Source: Thermaurantimonas sp046299575 (GTDB taxonomy: Bacteria > Bacteroidota > Bacteroidia > Flavobacteriales > Schleiferiaceae). From it: 64,000 bases of DNA. The notes under the pieces are model-generated. The model was given only the letters and a program-made list of their open reading frames with translations. It had not been told where the DNA came from and searched no databases. Location: the NCBI RefSeq assembly GCF_046299575.1, contig NZ_JBKBHX010000003.1, forward strand, positions 62,001 to 126,000, written 5' to 3'. The first letter of the stretch is position 1; every line of letters begins with the position of its first letter. The position numbers were made by a program, and so were the translations under genes. Positions 1-7,694 of this stretch are shown here, one piece after another.

Positions 1-595
1 CAATAGCGATGATGATGATTTCGTGGAGTCTTATTTCGGCAAGACGTGCAAGGCGTTTGTCGAGTGCCCAATTGCCATAAGGAGCAAATTCGTCGAAGAG
101 GTTTTGGCCGTCTTGAAGGTAAAGTACGGGGTATCGCTTATTAGTCTTGTGATAGTCCCAGGGCAAAAGAGCTGTAATTCGACGTGTTTGGATTTTAACG
201 GGCATGTTGAATGTACCCTCAATGGGCTGAATGATGGGGAGAAATTCTTGTCTGAAAGTCTGGTGTTGATTGCGCCATTGTGGCACATAATCATATACGT
301 GACGGGCTGTTTTATTGGTTTTCCGATTCATTCGTGTACGACCCTGGTCGTCGAGCTCTTCGTGATGCCAATCGCCAAGGGTGTATTTGTATTCGATGTG
401 GTTCGGAAGCTTTGAAAGATTTTTGAAAGTATATTCGTAAGTATTAGCATCGATTTTTTTGAGTTTAAACTTGGGGTCGTCCACCTGCCAATTGTTAAAA
501 TTACCTGTGAGATAAATAGGCCTTTCGAGGTTTGGGATGGTTTTCAAGTGAAAGGTGAGGGTTTCTTTGGATTGGTCGATGGAGTTTGATTCCAT
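1..595 (-). CDS. Partial alpha/beta-hydrolase esterase with carbohydrate-binding-like N-terminus
   Basis: The first 198 codons of a gene whose 3' part lies beyond the left edge. The ATG at 595 follows an in-frame TAA a few codons upstream. The first ~95 residues resemble a CBM20/CBM48-like beta-sandwich (motif YLTGNFNNWQ, then an aromatic-rich YKYTLGDWHHEE). After it comes the start of a putative esterase domain of the enterochelin-esterase/COG2819 kind, with the characteristic YPVLYLQDGQNLFDE stretch. The nucleophile elbow and the rest of the triad would lie outside the window, so activity cannot be judged. Family assignment is inferred from these motifs. The substrate is unknown; ester-linked polysaccharide decorations or siderophore-like esters are both possible. 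No signal peptide is obvious, so it may be cytoplasmic. Confidence 0.7.
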   Translation of the reverse strand, partial: MESNSIDQSKETLTFHLKTIPNLERPIYLTGNFNNWQVDDPKFKLKKIDANTYEYTFKNLSKLPNHIEYKYTLGDWHHEELDDQGRTRMNRKTNKTARHVYDYVPQWRNQHQTFRQEFLPIIQPIEGTFNMPVKIQTRRITALLPWDYHKTNKRYPVLYLQDGQNLFDEFAPYGNWALDKRLARLAEIRLHEIIIIAI

Positions 596-673
596 GGTCT
601 TGGCGATTGTAAACAGTAGGGTGATGAGTTAAGGGTTAAGGCTTAAAGTAATGAGAATTAAAAAATTAAAAGA

Positions 674-701
674 AAAAGCTGCTTTAGAAAAAGCAGCTTT
701 T
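674..701 (-). terminator. Rho-independent terminator of efp
   Basis: A perfect 9-bp stem (aaaagctgc / gcagctttt) with a short A-rich loop sits 23 bases past the efp stop. Read on the minus strand it is followed by a T-rich tract. It should end efp transcription before the esterase gene. Confidence 0.75.
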
Positions 702-723
702 ATTAGCAATGTATTTGGTAAAA

Positions 724-1287
724 CTAGTTCGCTCGGCCTTTGTATTCGCCTGTTTCGGGGTTGATGATGATGCGTTCACCTTGTTCGATGAAGAGAGGAA
801 CTTTCACCTCAGCGCCTGATTCTACTTTTACGATTTTAGTTGCGTTTGTCGCTGTATTACCCTTTACAGCCGGCTCGGCATAGATTACCTCCATGGTGAC
901 ACTTGAGGGCAGATTGCATGCAAGAGGGCGATCCTCATCAGCGTGGTACATCACGATGCATTCCATGCCGTCCATTAAGAACTCAGGGGCGTTGATCACT
1001 TCTTTTGGGAGGGTGATTTGATTAAAATCGTTCATATCCATGAAGTGATAGCCATCGGCGTCTTGATAGAGAAACTGAAAATTTCTGTATTCGATGCGAA
1101 TCACATCGATTTTAGCACCTGAAGGGAAGGTGTGCTCCAAAATGCGTCCATTGTTAAGGTTGCGCAGTTTGGTGCGCACAAAGGCGTTGCCTTTTCCGGG
1201 TTTTACATGGAGGAATTCGATGATTTGGAAAGGTTCACCATTTAGGTCGATACAGAGACCATTTTTGATATCAGCAGTTGTAGCCAT
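724..1287 (-). CDS. efp: Translation elongation factor P
   Basis: A 187-residue protein with the usual EF-P length and three-domain layout: an N-terminal KOW-like domain, then two OB domains. EF-P binds ribosomes stalled on polyproline stretches and stimulates peptide bond formation. The tip loop reads KPGKGNAF, with Lys32 at the position that is modified in many bacteria; which modification is used here cannot be seen. The C-terminal signature around GERIIINPETGEYKGRA is intact. It is transcribed alone, from a TAnnTTTG-type promoter at 1326-1333 to the hairpin at 674-701. The ATG start gives an uninterrupted family N-terminus (MATTADIKNG). Confidence 0.97.
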   Translation of the reverse strand: MATTADIKNGLCIDLNGEPFQIIEFLHVKPGKGNAFVRTKLRNLNNGRILEHTFPSGAKIDVIRIEYRNFQFLYQDADGYHFMDMNDFNQITLPKEVINAPEFLMDGMECIVMYHADEDRPLACNLPSSVTMEVIYAEPAVKGNTATNATKIVKVESGAEVKVPLFIEQGERIIINPETGEYKGRAN

Positions 1288-1325
1288 TTGATATTGAGTG
1301 AATTAAGTTGTTTTTAAATTTGGTG

Positions 1326-1333
1326 CAAATATA
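1326..1333 (-). promoter_or_regulatory. TAnnTTTG promoter element for efp
   Basis: The minus strand reads TATATTTG, matching the Bacteroidota sigma-A -7 consensus TAnnTTTG. It leaves a leader of roughly 35 bases before the efp ATG and sits between the M16 peptidase stop and efp. Confidence 0.65.
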
Positions 1334-1343
1334 GACACACCTG

Positions 1344-4139
1344 TTATTGAGACGCAGTTTCAGGGTCGAGCACCAGAACGATTGGGCGCCCTCCGGCATA
1401 TCGCATAATCCAAAGGCTCACTTGATCAGCCGTAAGAGCATCAATAAGGGAGCGTTGATAAGAAACATCCGCTGACGACTCTGGCTTTGAAAATTTGATA
1501 TACCCTTGCATGAGATTGTGCCAAAACTGGGCTGTAGTTCGTCCTTTTTCAATGTCCTGACGAAGGAGTTCTTGTACTTTGCGAAGGGTTTCAGCGTCGA
1601 TTTGCTGGGCGTTTTTCGCCAATACATCCCTGGCAGCTTGGGTAAGCTCTCTTCGACGAGCCGGATCGGTATTAAAGGCGATTACAATGGTGTATTCGTC
1701 GTTGAATGGGCTATTTACGTTGTAAAACACGCTTACGCCATACACACCGCTTTTTTCTTCGCGCAACTCTTCGCGAAGCTTGATTTTCAAGACTTCGACC
1801 GCAGTTTTGAGCTGAAATTCATCGGCAGGATCAGCAAGTTTGCCGTGGTATACGAGACGCACTTGTGAGCGAGGATTTTCCCCTTTTCGAAGCTCATACA
1901 GTGTATCGCGAGCACTTATGCGCAGGTTTCGATCGATGAGATTGACTGGAGAAGTTTTGTTTTGAAGGTCAGATAAATATTTTATGGCAAGTGCTTTCAC
2001 CTTCTCTTCGTCCACATCGCCAGTAATAATCCAGCGCAGGCGGGCTGGTGCTCCGAAGAGTGCTTGCCAAAGTTGGCGTTGAGTAGTTATTGTTATTTTT
2101 TCTACTTGTTCCACGGTTGGGGTTGTTGCTCGTGGATTGTTGTTGTAGAGTATTCTGTTCAGTTCGCGGCCGAAGTAGGTATCCGGATTGTTGTAAAGGC
2201 CCTGTAAAAGATTGATCTCTCGTGTCTTTACACGGCCGAGGGCTTCTTCATCGATGCGCGTTTCGGTGAGATAAAGGCGAATTAGTTGAAAAGCAGTTTC
2301 AAGCTCGTCGGGCGAGCAAAATCCGTTGATGCCGTGATAATAGTTGCTAAGATATGGATAAATATTTACGCGCTTGCCTGCCAGGAGCTTGCGCAACTCT
2401 ATGATGTCGTGCTGTCCTACGCCAGACTCAAAAACCGTCTGCATCAGGTAATTAGCTGCTGGCAATAGTGAGTCAGCAAAAGGTGAGTTACCTCCAAAGA
2501 GGAATCCATCGATGATGATGCGGTCTTTTTCTTCAGGTACTCGTCGTATGTAGAATTCCATTCCGTTGGCAAGAGCAAAGCCTTTGTAGCCAGCCCGATT
2601 TTCTGGTAGAATTGAAAGCGTCTCATCGGGATAGGTAGCAGACGTAACTTGAAGCTTAGGAGCTGGAGGGTTGAAGATGTAAGGAAAGGTCTTATTTGTA
2701 AGAAAATAATATACAGCCGCCATCAGCTGAGCGTCGTTTGGTACATGTTTTTTGTCAGATTCAGGTGCTACAGCTGTGGCTGCCCAGGTTTCAGAATAAA
2801 AATAATCAGCAATCAGTTTGCGAACAGTTTCAGCAGTAAGCGACTCAGCCCATTCGTCGAATCGCTTTAGGCGCTCTTCAGGATCGATGAAAGGCGATTG
2901 GCGAAGTGCGTGGCTAACCAAGTTTGCTGTCCACTCATTTGAGGGAGTTTTTTCCTTCACCTTTACAGCTGACTCCAGCCGCTGGCGATATACGCGCTTA
3001 ACGTGTTCGAGCTCAGCATCGTTGGCCGGATGATCGGCGGCTGTTTTTATAATGTTGAAAATTTGTGCAGATGCCTCATACCATTGTTGATTTTTTGGAA
3101 GTACTGAAAAGGTAAGTGCTGAAGCTGTACCGAGTGTATTTCCAATAAAAGCATTGGCATTGATAGCCTTGCTTTGAGCATTGGCTAAAAAATCTTGAAT
3201 CCGCATTCCCATCAGCATATTGGCAATGCCAATGAGAAAGTTTTGCTCCACTCCCCCATCAGCAAAGTAGTCGATTTCAGGCCTCATGAAGCGAAAAGAC
3301 AGATTATAGCTCTGAATTTCAGGGTCAGTGACTGTAATAACTCGAGCTCCCGGAGTAAGAGGAACCACCTGTGAATAGTGTAGTCTCGGACGCTTGGCGC
3401 GTTTTAATTTAGAAAAACGACGTCGGATGATCTTTTCCACTGTTTGCACATCCACATCTCCTACCACAACTACGGTCATCAGATCGGGTCGATACCAATC
3501 CCGATAATATCGCGTAAAAGCCTCATAAGGTGCATTTTGGATGATATCCGTCTTACCGATAGGAAAGCGATCCGGATATCTACTTCCTCTGAAAACCACA
3601 GGAAAAGTAATCTTGCTGATGCGCTCATTGCCTCCGGTACGCGTGCGCCATTCACTCAAAATTACACCTCTTTCTTTATCGATTTCATCGGGCTCAAAAG
3701 ACACATAACCGGCCCAATCTTCCAGAATGAGTAATCCCTTTTCGAGCAAGCCTGCTGTATCGGTGCGTACTTGCAGAATGTAAACCGTCTCGTCAAACGA
3801 AGTATAGGCATTAAGATCAGGGCCAAATCGAGTACCTGTACTTTCAAGAAAATCTACGAGAGAGGTTTTGCTGAAATTTCTGGTACCATTAAAGCACATA
3901 TGCTCTACAAAGTGCGCAAGTCCCTGCTGATCTTCGTCTTCGTTTAGGCTACCGGATCGTACTACTAAACGAAGTTCAGCGCGATTTTCCGGAGTTTTGT
4001 TTTGCATGATCAAATAGGTGAGGCCATTGCGCAGCTTGCCTGACTTCACATATGGGGGTAACTCAATAGAATTTTTCTGTTTTTGGGCGTGTAAGACACT
4101 GATAAAAATCCATAAAAATATAAAGAGCGAGAATCTCAT
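1344..4139 (-). CDS. M16 family zinc metallopeptidase (pitrilysin/insulinase type), secreted
   Basis: A 931-residue protein with an N-terminal signal peptide (hydrophobic residues 2-18 ending in LHA). The inverted zinc motif HxxEH is at residues 76-80 (HFVEH), and the downstream EIDKERGVILSEW stretch supplies the third ligand Glu. It contains two M16 halves of about 450 residues each. The second half lacks an obvious HxxEH, as usual for the inactive C-terminal half of a fused M16 pair. These enzymes cut peptides inside a closed clam-shell chamber. The location is probably periplasmic. Its substrates are unknown. A weak promoter-like TACATTCG lies just upstream, so it may be separate from the antiporter operon that ends 117 bases upstream. 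Confidence 0.92.
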   Translation of the reverse strand: MRFSLFIFLWIFISVLHAQKQKNSIELPPYVKSGKLRNGLTYLIMQNKTPENRAELRLVVRSGSLNEDEDQQGLAHFVEHMCFNGTRNFSKTSLVDFLESTGTRFGPDLNAYTSFDETVYILQVRTDTAGLLEKGLLILEDWAGYVSFEPDEIDKERGVILSEWRTRTGGNERISKITFPVVFRGSRYPDRFPIGKTDIIQNAPYEAFTRYYRDWYRPDLMTVVVVGDVDVQTVEKIIRRRFSKLKRAKRPRLHYSQVVPLTPGARVITVTDPEIQSYNLSFRFMRPEIDYFADGGVEQNFLIGIANMLMGMRIQDFLANAQSKAINANAFIGNTLGTASALTFSVLPKNQQWYEASAQIFNIIKTAADHPANDAELEHVKRVYRQRLESAVKVKEKTPSNEWTANLVSHALRQSPFIDPEERLKRFDEWAESLTAETVRKLIADYFYSETWAATAVAPESDKKHVPNDAQLMAAVYYFLTNKTFPYIFNPPAPKLQVTSATYPDETLSILPENRAGYKGFALANGMEFYIRRVPEEKDRIIIDGFLFGGNSPFADSLLPAANYLMQTVFESGVGQHDIIELRKLLAGKRVNIYPYLSNYYHGINGFCSPDELETAFQLIRLYLTETRIDEEALGRVKTREINLLQGLYNNPDTYFGRELNRILYNNNPRATTPTVEQVEKITITTQRQLWQALFGAPARLRWIITGDVDEEKVKALAIKYLSDLQNKTSPVNLIDRNLRISARDTLYELRKGENPRSQVRLVYHGKLADPADEFQLKTAVEVLKIKLREELREEKSGVYGVSVFYNVNSPFNDEYTIVIAFNTDPARRRELTQAARDVLAKNAQQIDAETLRKVQELLRQDIEKGRTTAQFWHNLMQGYIKFSKPESSADVSYQRSLIDALTADQVSLWIMRYAGGRPIVLVLDPETASQ

Positions 4140-4154
4140 ACAGTTTTTTATGTG

Positions 4155-4162
4155 CGAATGTA
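4155..4162 (-). promoter_or_regulatory. Possible promoter element for the M16 peptidase gene
   Basis: The minus strand reads TACATTCG, one base off the TAnnTTTG consensus, 16 bases before the ATG. The same variant appears upstream of the cargo gene at 59365. Confidence 0.35.
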
Positions 4163-4255
4163 ATGGACAAGACCCAAAAATCCACTTCAGGTGCAGAGAT
4201 CTTGACTGCTTTTCAACAAGGAAAATTCAATACCCCGCTTTCTGAAAGATTAGTT

Positions 4256-4642
4256 TTATTTTGACTCTTTGACCTCTTCAGAAGGAAATTCCTGACCTTT
4301 AAGCTTATGCGTAATGGGGTTGTATTTGCCCTTCAGGTCGTCGTGAAGGGAATTCTTCCACAAGGGTATACCAATGAAATAAGATACTCTGCCGATCAAA
4401 TGTGCTCCTACAGGAGAGGTGAGAAACACAAAAAAAATTATAGCTAAAACCCTGGAAGCAATTGACTCGGTGCCAAAATACACTGCCGCTGAAGCCAGCA
4501 TAAGCCCGATACCAAGGGTTACAGCTTTAGTCGTTACAGAAATACGCAGGTATATATCAGGCATTTTCACAAATCCTATGGCAGCCAGTAGTATAAAAAT
4601 AGCACCAAGGGTAGCCAATGCGGCAATGATAAAGTTGCTCAT
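4256..4642 (-). CDS. mrpG: Na+/H+ antiporter subunit G (MrpG/MnhG)
   Basis: A 128-residue protein with three hydrophobic helices at about residues 5-25, 38-58 and 62-82, then a charged cytoplasmic tail. It has the G-subunit hallmarks GFVKMPDIYLRIS and LTSPVGAHLIGR. It is the last subunit of the Mrp complex, which exchanges cytoplasmic Na+ (and in some species K+ or Li+) for external protons. Its ATG overlaps the stop of mrpF by 4 bases, so the two are translationally coupled. Confidence 0.9.
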   Translation of the reverse strand: MSNFIIAALATLGAIFILLAAIGFVKMPDIYLRISVTTKAVTLGIGLMLASAAVYFGTESIASRVLAIIFFVFLTSPVGAHLIGRVSYFIGIPLWKNSLHDDLKGKYNPITHKLKGQEFPSEEVKESK

Positions 4643-4914
4643 TCGTTTTTGTTTTTCTTTTCCAGGTAATAACTAAAAGCTACTGTGCTCAAAAAGGCTA
4701 TAAGCGCCAGAATCATTGCAATATCGAGAAAAGGTGCTCTGCTGCTCACAATGCTGTACATGGCTATTATCCCTATAGCGATAGTAATGAGCAAGTCGAC
4801 CGCCACTATGCGATCGGGCATATCAGGCCCTTTTAAAAACCGATAAAAAACCAACAACATACTGATTACCAGTATCGGAAGAATGAAGTAATACAAGTAG
4901 TCCTGTAGTGTCAT
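4639..4914 (-). CDS. mrpF: Na+/H+ antiporter subunit F (MrpF/MnhF)
   Basis: A 91-residue membrane protein with three predicted helices and the F-subunit signature RFLKGPDMPDRIVAVDLL. It is a small essential subunit of the Mrp assembly. It overlaps mrpE upstream and mrpG downstream by 4 bases each, as expected for a tightly coupled polycistronic unit. The length is normal for the family. Confidence 0.92.
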   Translation of the reverse strand: MTLQDYLYYFILPILVISMLLVFYRFLKGPDMPDRIVAVDLLITIAIGIIAMYSIVSSRAPFLDIAMILALIAFLSTVAFSYYLEKKNKNE

Positions 4915-5402
4915 CGGGTCAGTTCTAACAATCGACGTTCGAAACCATTTTTTATGGAATGGACAAAAGTTTCCTTGTCTTTGATAAACATTCCATGCAC
5001 ATAGAGCACGCTCCGATCATCACTCACATCGAGGCTCAATGTGCCGGGTGTCAATGAAATAAGATTGGCTAACAGAGTTATTTCCAAATTTGTTTTAGCA
5101 TCCAGGGGTATCATTACAATTCCCGGCGTCATGTAATTTTTAGGCGTGACCACGTCATATGCTACCTGAATGTTTGCTTTCAGAAGTTCGTATAAAAAGT
5201 AGAAAATAAATCCTATCACTTTCGGAACGATAATAAAATACTTTCGACCGGGGTCGCCCTTACTGCCAATACCGCGGCTTATCAACCATAGGATAAAGTA
5301 GCTTAGAGCGAAGCCGAAGAGAAAATTTTTTAAGGCAAACGTACCTGTGAGCGCAATCCAAATGAATGCGAGCATGTTGTTCATCAAAAACTGCGATCTC
5401 AT
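4911..5402 (-). CDS. mrpE: Na+/H+ antiporter subunit E (MrpE/MnhE)
   Basis: A 163-residue protein of the MNHE family. Hydrophobic segments near residues 8-45 and 55-75 are followed by a soluble domain with NLISLTPGTLSLDVSDD and VLYVHGMFI, both typical of MrpE. It is a required subunit of the antiporter assembly. It overlaps its neighbours by 4 bases on each side and lies in the standard position between D and F. Confidence 0.92.
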   Translation of the reverse strand: MRSQFLMNNMLAFIWIALTGTFALKNFLFGFALSYFILWLISRGIGSKGDPGRKYFIIVPKVIGFIFYFLYELLKANIQVAYDVVTPKNYMTPGIVMIPLDAKTNLEITLLANLISLTPGTLSLDVSDDRSVLYVHGMFIKDKETFVHSIKNGFERRLLELTR

Positions 5403-6925
5403 GGGCGTACTAAGAGTTTATCTGGTAATACAATGTGTATGTAATCAACAGGATTCATCAGTTCTGAAGCGATTTTTTGAGAAATGATGTGGACGTCGCC
5501 CGCTCTTAAGGCAATTGCTAAGGAGATTAATGATAGCAGAGCAATTGGAAGTACATATTGAATTTTCTCAGCCTTATTAAACAGATGCCAAAAACGGAAG
5601 TTAGGTCTGTGTGGCAGATTCTCAGCTGGCCTCCAAAAGACCTCAGCCCACACACGCGCAATCACCAAAAGGGTGACAATTGTGCCGAAAGCTAAACTAA
5701 AGGTTATAAAAGTACCTCCCTCGTCCCAAGCAGAGCGGAAGAGATCAATTTTTGGCCAAAATCCAGAAAGCGGAGGCACTCCCACTAAAGAAAACAAAGG
5801 AATGGATAACAATAGTGACAGTCGAGGAAAATTTTTAAAAAACCCACCCAACCGATCGATGTGATGTGTGCCCTGAACGCGATAGAGCAAGCCACTGACC
5901 ATAAAGAGATTGGTTTTTACTATGATGTCGTGAATCATATAAAAAACAGCTCCTGTAATTGCGAGTTCCGAATGTATGCCAAGAGCTATGACCATGTATC
6001 CAATATGACTGATAATGAGATAGCTAAAAATCTTTCGAATATTCGTTTGCACCATTGCCCCAAGTGCACCTGTGATGATAGTAATACCAGCGAGCACAAT
6101 CATGATGTGGTCTATGATGGGATCTTCAAAAAAGACCAACGTAAATACTCTTAGCAGAGCATACACCCCGAGTTTGGTAAGTAACCCACCAAAGATGGCA
6201 GCTATGGCCGCCGGTGGAGTGTGATACGAAGCCGGAAGCCAGAAGTAGAGCGGAAAAATGGCTGATTTAATACCAAAACCAACCAGAAACAAAATAGCTG
6301 TAACCTCTACTAAGCCTTTGTTTGGAAGGTTCTTGACGTGAATAGCTAAATCTGCCATGTTAAGTGTACCTGCCAGGCCGTAGAGAACTCCAATCGCTGT
6401 CAGAAAAATAGTAGAAGCTAAAATATTGAGCGTAAAGTACTTAACAGCCCCTTCGAGTTGAGGCTTTTCACCCCCGATGGTCAACAGCACAAAGGAAGAT
6501 ATGATGATAATCTCAAACCATACATACAAGTTGAAAATATCGCCGGTGAGGAAAGCTCCGTTCAAACCGGCAAACAAGAGGTGCATGATGGGGAAATATC
6601 CAAACCGCATACGGGCCTCTACAATATTTGCCAGAGAAAAAAGGGTAACTGCAAACCCGGAAATAGAAGTAGCAATAACCAACACCGTCGCAAAGGTGTC
6701 GGCCACAAAAACAATCCCAAAAGGAGCAGGCCATTTGCCTGCGCTCATGGTTAAAATTCCCTTATGCTGCACAGCGTAGAAAAGGAAGATTGCAAGGCCT
6801 ATCTGCACGCTATTGCCCACAATGCTGACTACACGCTGAATTCGCGGCTGAAACCACAAAAACATTTGAACAATCGCTATGATAAACTGCCAAACAACAG
6901 GAATAATGACTTCAATAGAATTCAT
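5399..6925 (-). CDS. mrpD: Na+/H+ antiporter subunit D (MrpD/MnhD)
   Basis: A 508-residue polytopic protein of the complex I NuoL/M/N-like proton-translocating family, with about 14 helices. The key membrane glutamate lies in NLYVWFEIII (Glu138), equivalent to the functionally important Glu of characterised MrpD proteins. The conserved lysine regions (FGIKSAIFPLYFWLP, GGLLTKLGVYAL) are present. It provides one of the two proton-channel-like modules of the complex. It overlaps mrpC and mrpE by 4 bases. Confidence 0.95.
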   Translation of the reverse strand: MNSIEVIIPVVWQFIIAIVQMFLWFQPRIQRVVSIVGNSVQIGLAIFLFYAVQHKGILTMSAGKWPAPFGIVFVADTFATVLVIATSISGFAVTLFSLANIVEARMRFGYFPIMHLLFAGLNGAFLTGDIFNLYVWFEIIIISSFVLLTIGGEKPQLEGAVKYFTLNILASTIFLTAIGVLYGLAGTLNMADLAIHVKNLPNKGLVEVTAILFLVGFGIKSAIFPLYFWLPASYHTPPAAIAAIFGGLLTKLGVYALLRVFTLVFFEDPIIDHIMIVLAGITIITGALGAMVQTNIRKIFSYLIISHIGYMVIALGIHSELAITGAVFYMIHDIIVKTNLFMVSGLLYRVQGTHHIDRLGGFFKNFPRLSLLLSIPLFSLVGVPPLSGFWPKIDLFRSAWDEGGTFITFSLAFGTIVTLLVIARVWAEVFWRPAENLPHRPNFRFWHLFNKAEKIQYVLPIALLSLISLAIALRAGDVHIISQKIASELMNPVDYIHIVLPDKLLVRP

Positions 6926-7275
6926 AAATCGTCGTCTATGGTATTTACAGTGTCGAGATCATCGGTGTGAATGGTTTGATATACCCGCTTGAAGAGAACG
7001 ATGGCAAATGATTGTAAACCAAAACTGATCACAATGGCTGTCAATATCAAGGCCTGAGGCACAGGATCAGCATAAATATCTGTTAACACTTTAGCATCCG
7101 CTGGTATGATGGGAGGTTTTCCTTTAGCGATTCGACCTAATAAAAAGATGAGGATGTTGGCACCATTACCTAATAAAATCAGACCAATAATCAATTTTAC
7201 CATGCTTCTGCGCAGCATCATAAATAATCCTGCACCGTATAGCAATCCTGTAACTATTGCAAGTAATATTTCCAT
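6922..7275 (-). CDS. mrpC: Na+/H+ antiporter subunit C (MrpC/MnhC)
   Basis: A 117-residue NuoK-like protein with three helices. It has the signature IGLILLGNGANILIFLLGR and the PVPQALILTAIVISFG stretch shared by MrpC proteins. It joins the A and D modules in the complex. The gene follows mrpB after a 3-base gap and overlaps mrpD by 4 bases. Confidence 0.95.
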   Translation of the reverse strand: MEILLAIVTGLLYGAGLFMMLRRSMVKLIIGLILLGNGANILIFLLGRIAKGKPPIIPADAKVLTDIYADPVPQALILTAIVISFGLQSFAIVLFKRVYQTIHTDDLDTVNTIDDDL

Positions 7276-7278
7276 CTT

Positions 7279-7692
7279 CTAAGCAGCTTCTGCAAGTGTA
7301 AATATGATTGTAAGACTCACACCCACTACTACTAAATAAACGCCGATATCGAAAATGAGCGGTGTACCCACCATTCCTACCACTTCGAGCGGTTCCTTGA
7401 GCCATTTGGCTGTCATGAAGGGTTCGCCACTTGTAAGCATCGGAAACAATCCACTGCCCAAAGAGGTGAGCAGCCCGATGGGCATCAGAAATCCCGGATG
7501 TATGCGCAGCAAGTCGCGTGTTTGCTGTAGTCCATTAGCAAAACTGTGCAACACAAAGGCAATGGAGGCAATCAATCCGCCTACAAAACCACCTCCCGGC
7601 AAATAGTGCCCTCTAAACAAAATGAAAACCGAAAAGAGCAGAAGCAAGGGAAGCAGGTAATCGGAAGCTTTTTTAAGGATAATACTTTTCAT
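7279..7692 (-). CDS. mrpB: Na+/H+ antiporter subunit B (MrpB/MnhB)
   Basis: A 137-residue four-helix membrane protein of the MnhB family. The signature FRGHYLPGGGFVGGLIASIAF-like loop is visible, and the C-terminus holds the conserved TPLIFDIGVYLVVVG segment. In some organisms this domain is fused to MrpA; here it is a separate gene two bases after mrpA. It sits in the usual A-B-C order. Confidence 0.95.
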   Translation of the reverse strand: MKSIILKKASDYLLPLLLLFSVFILFRGHYLPGGGFVGGLIASIAFVLHSFANGLQQTRDLLRIHPGFLMPIGLLTSLGSGLFPMLTSGEPFMTAKWLKEPLEVVGMVGTPLIFDIGVYLVVVGVSLTIIFTLAEAA

Positions 7693-7694
7693 AG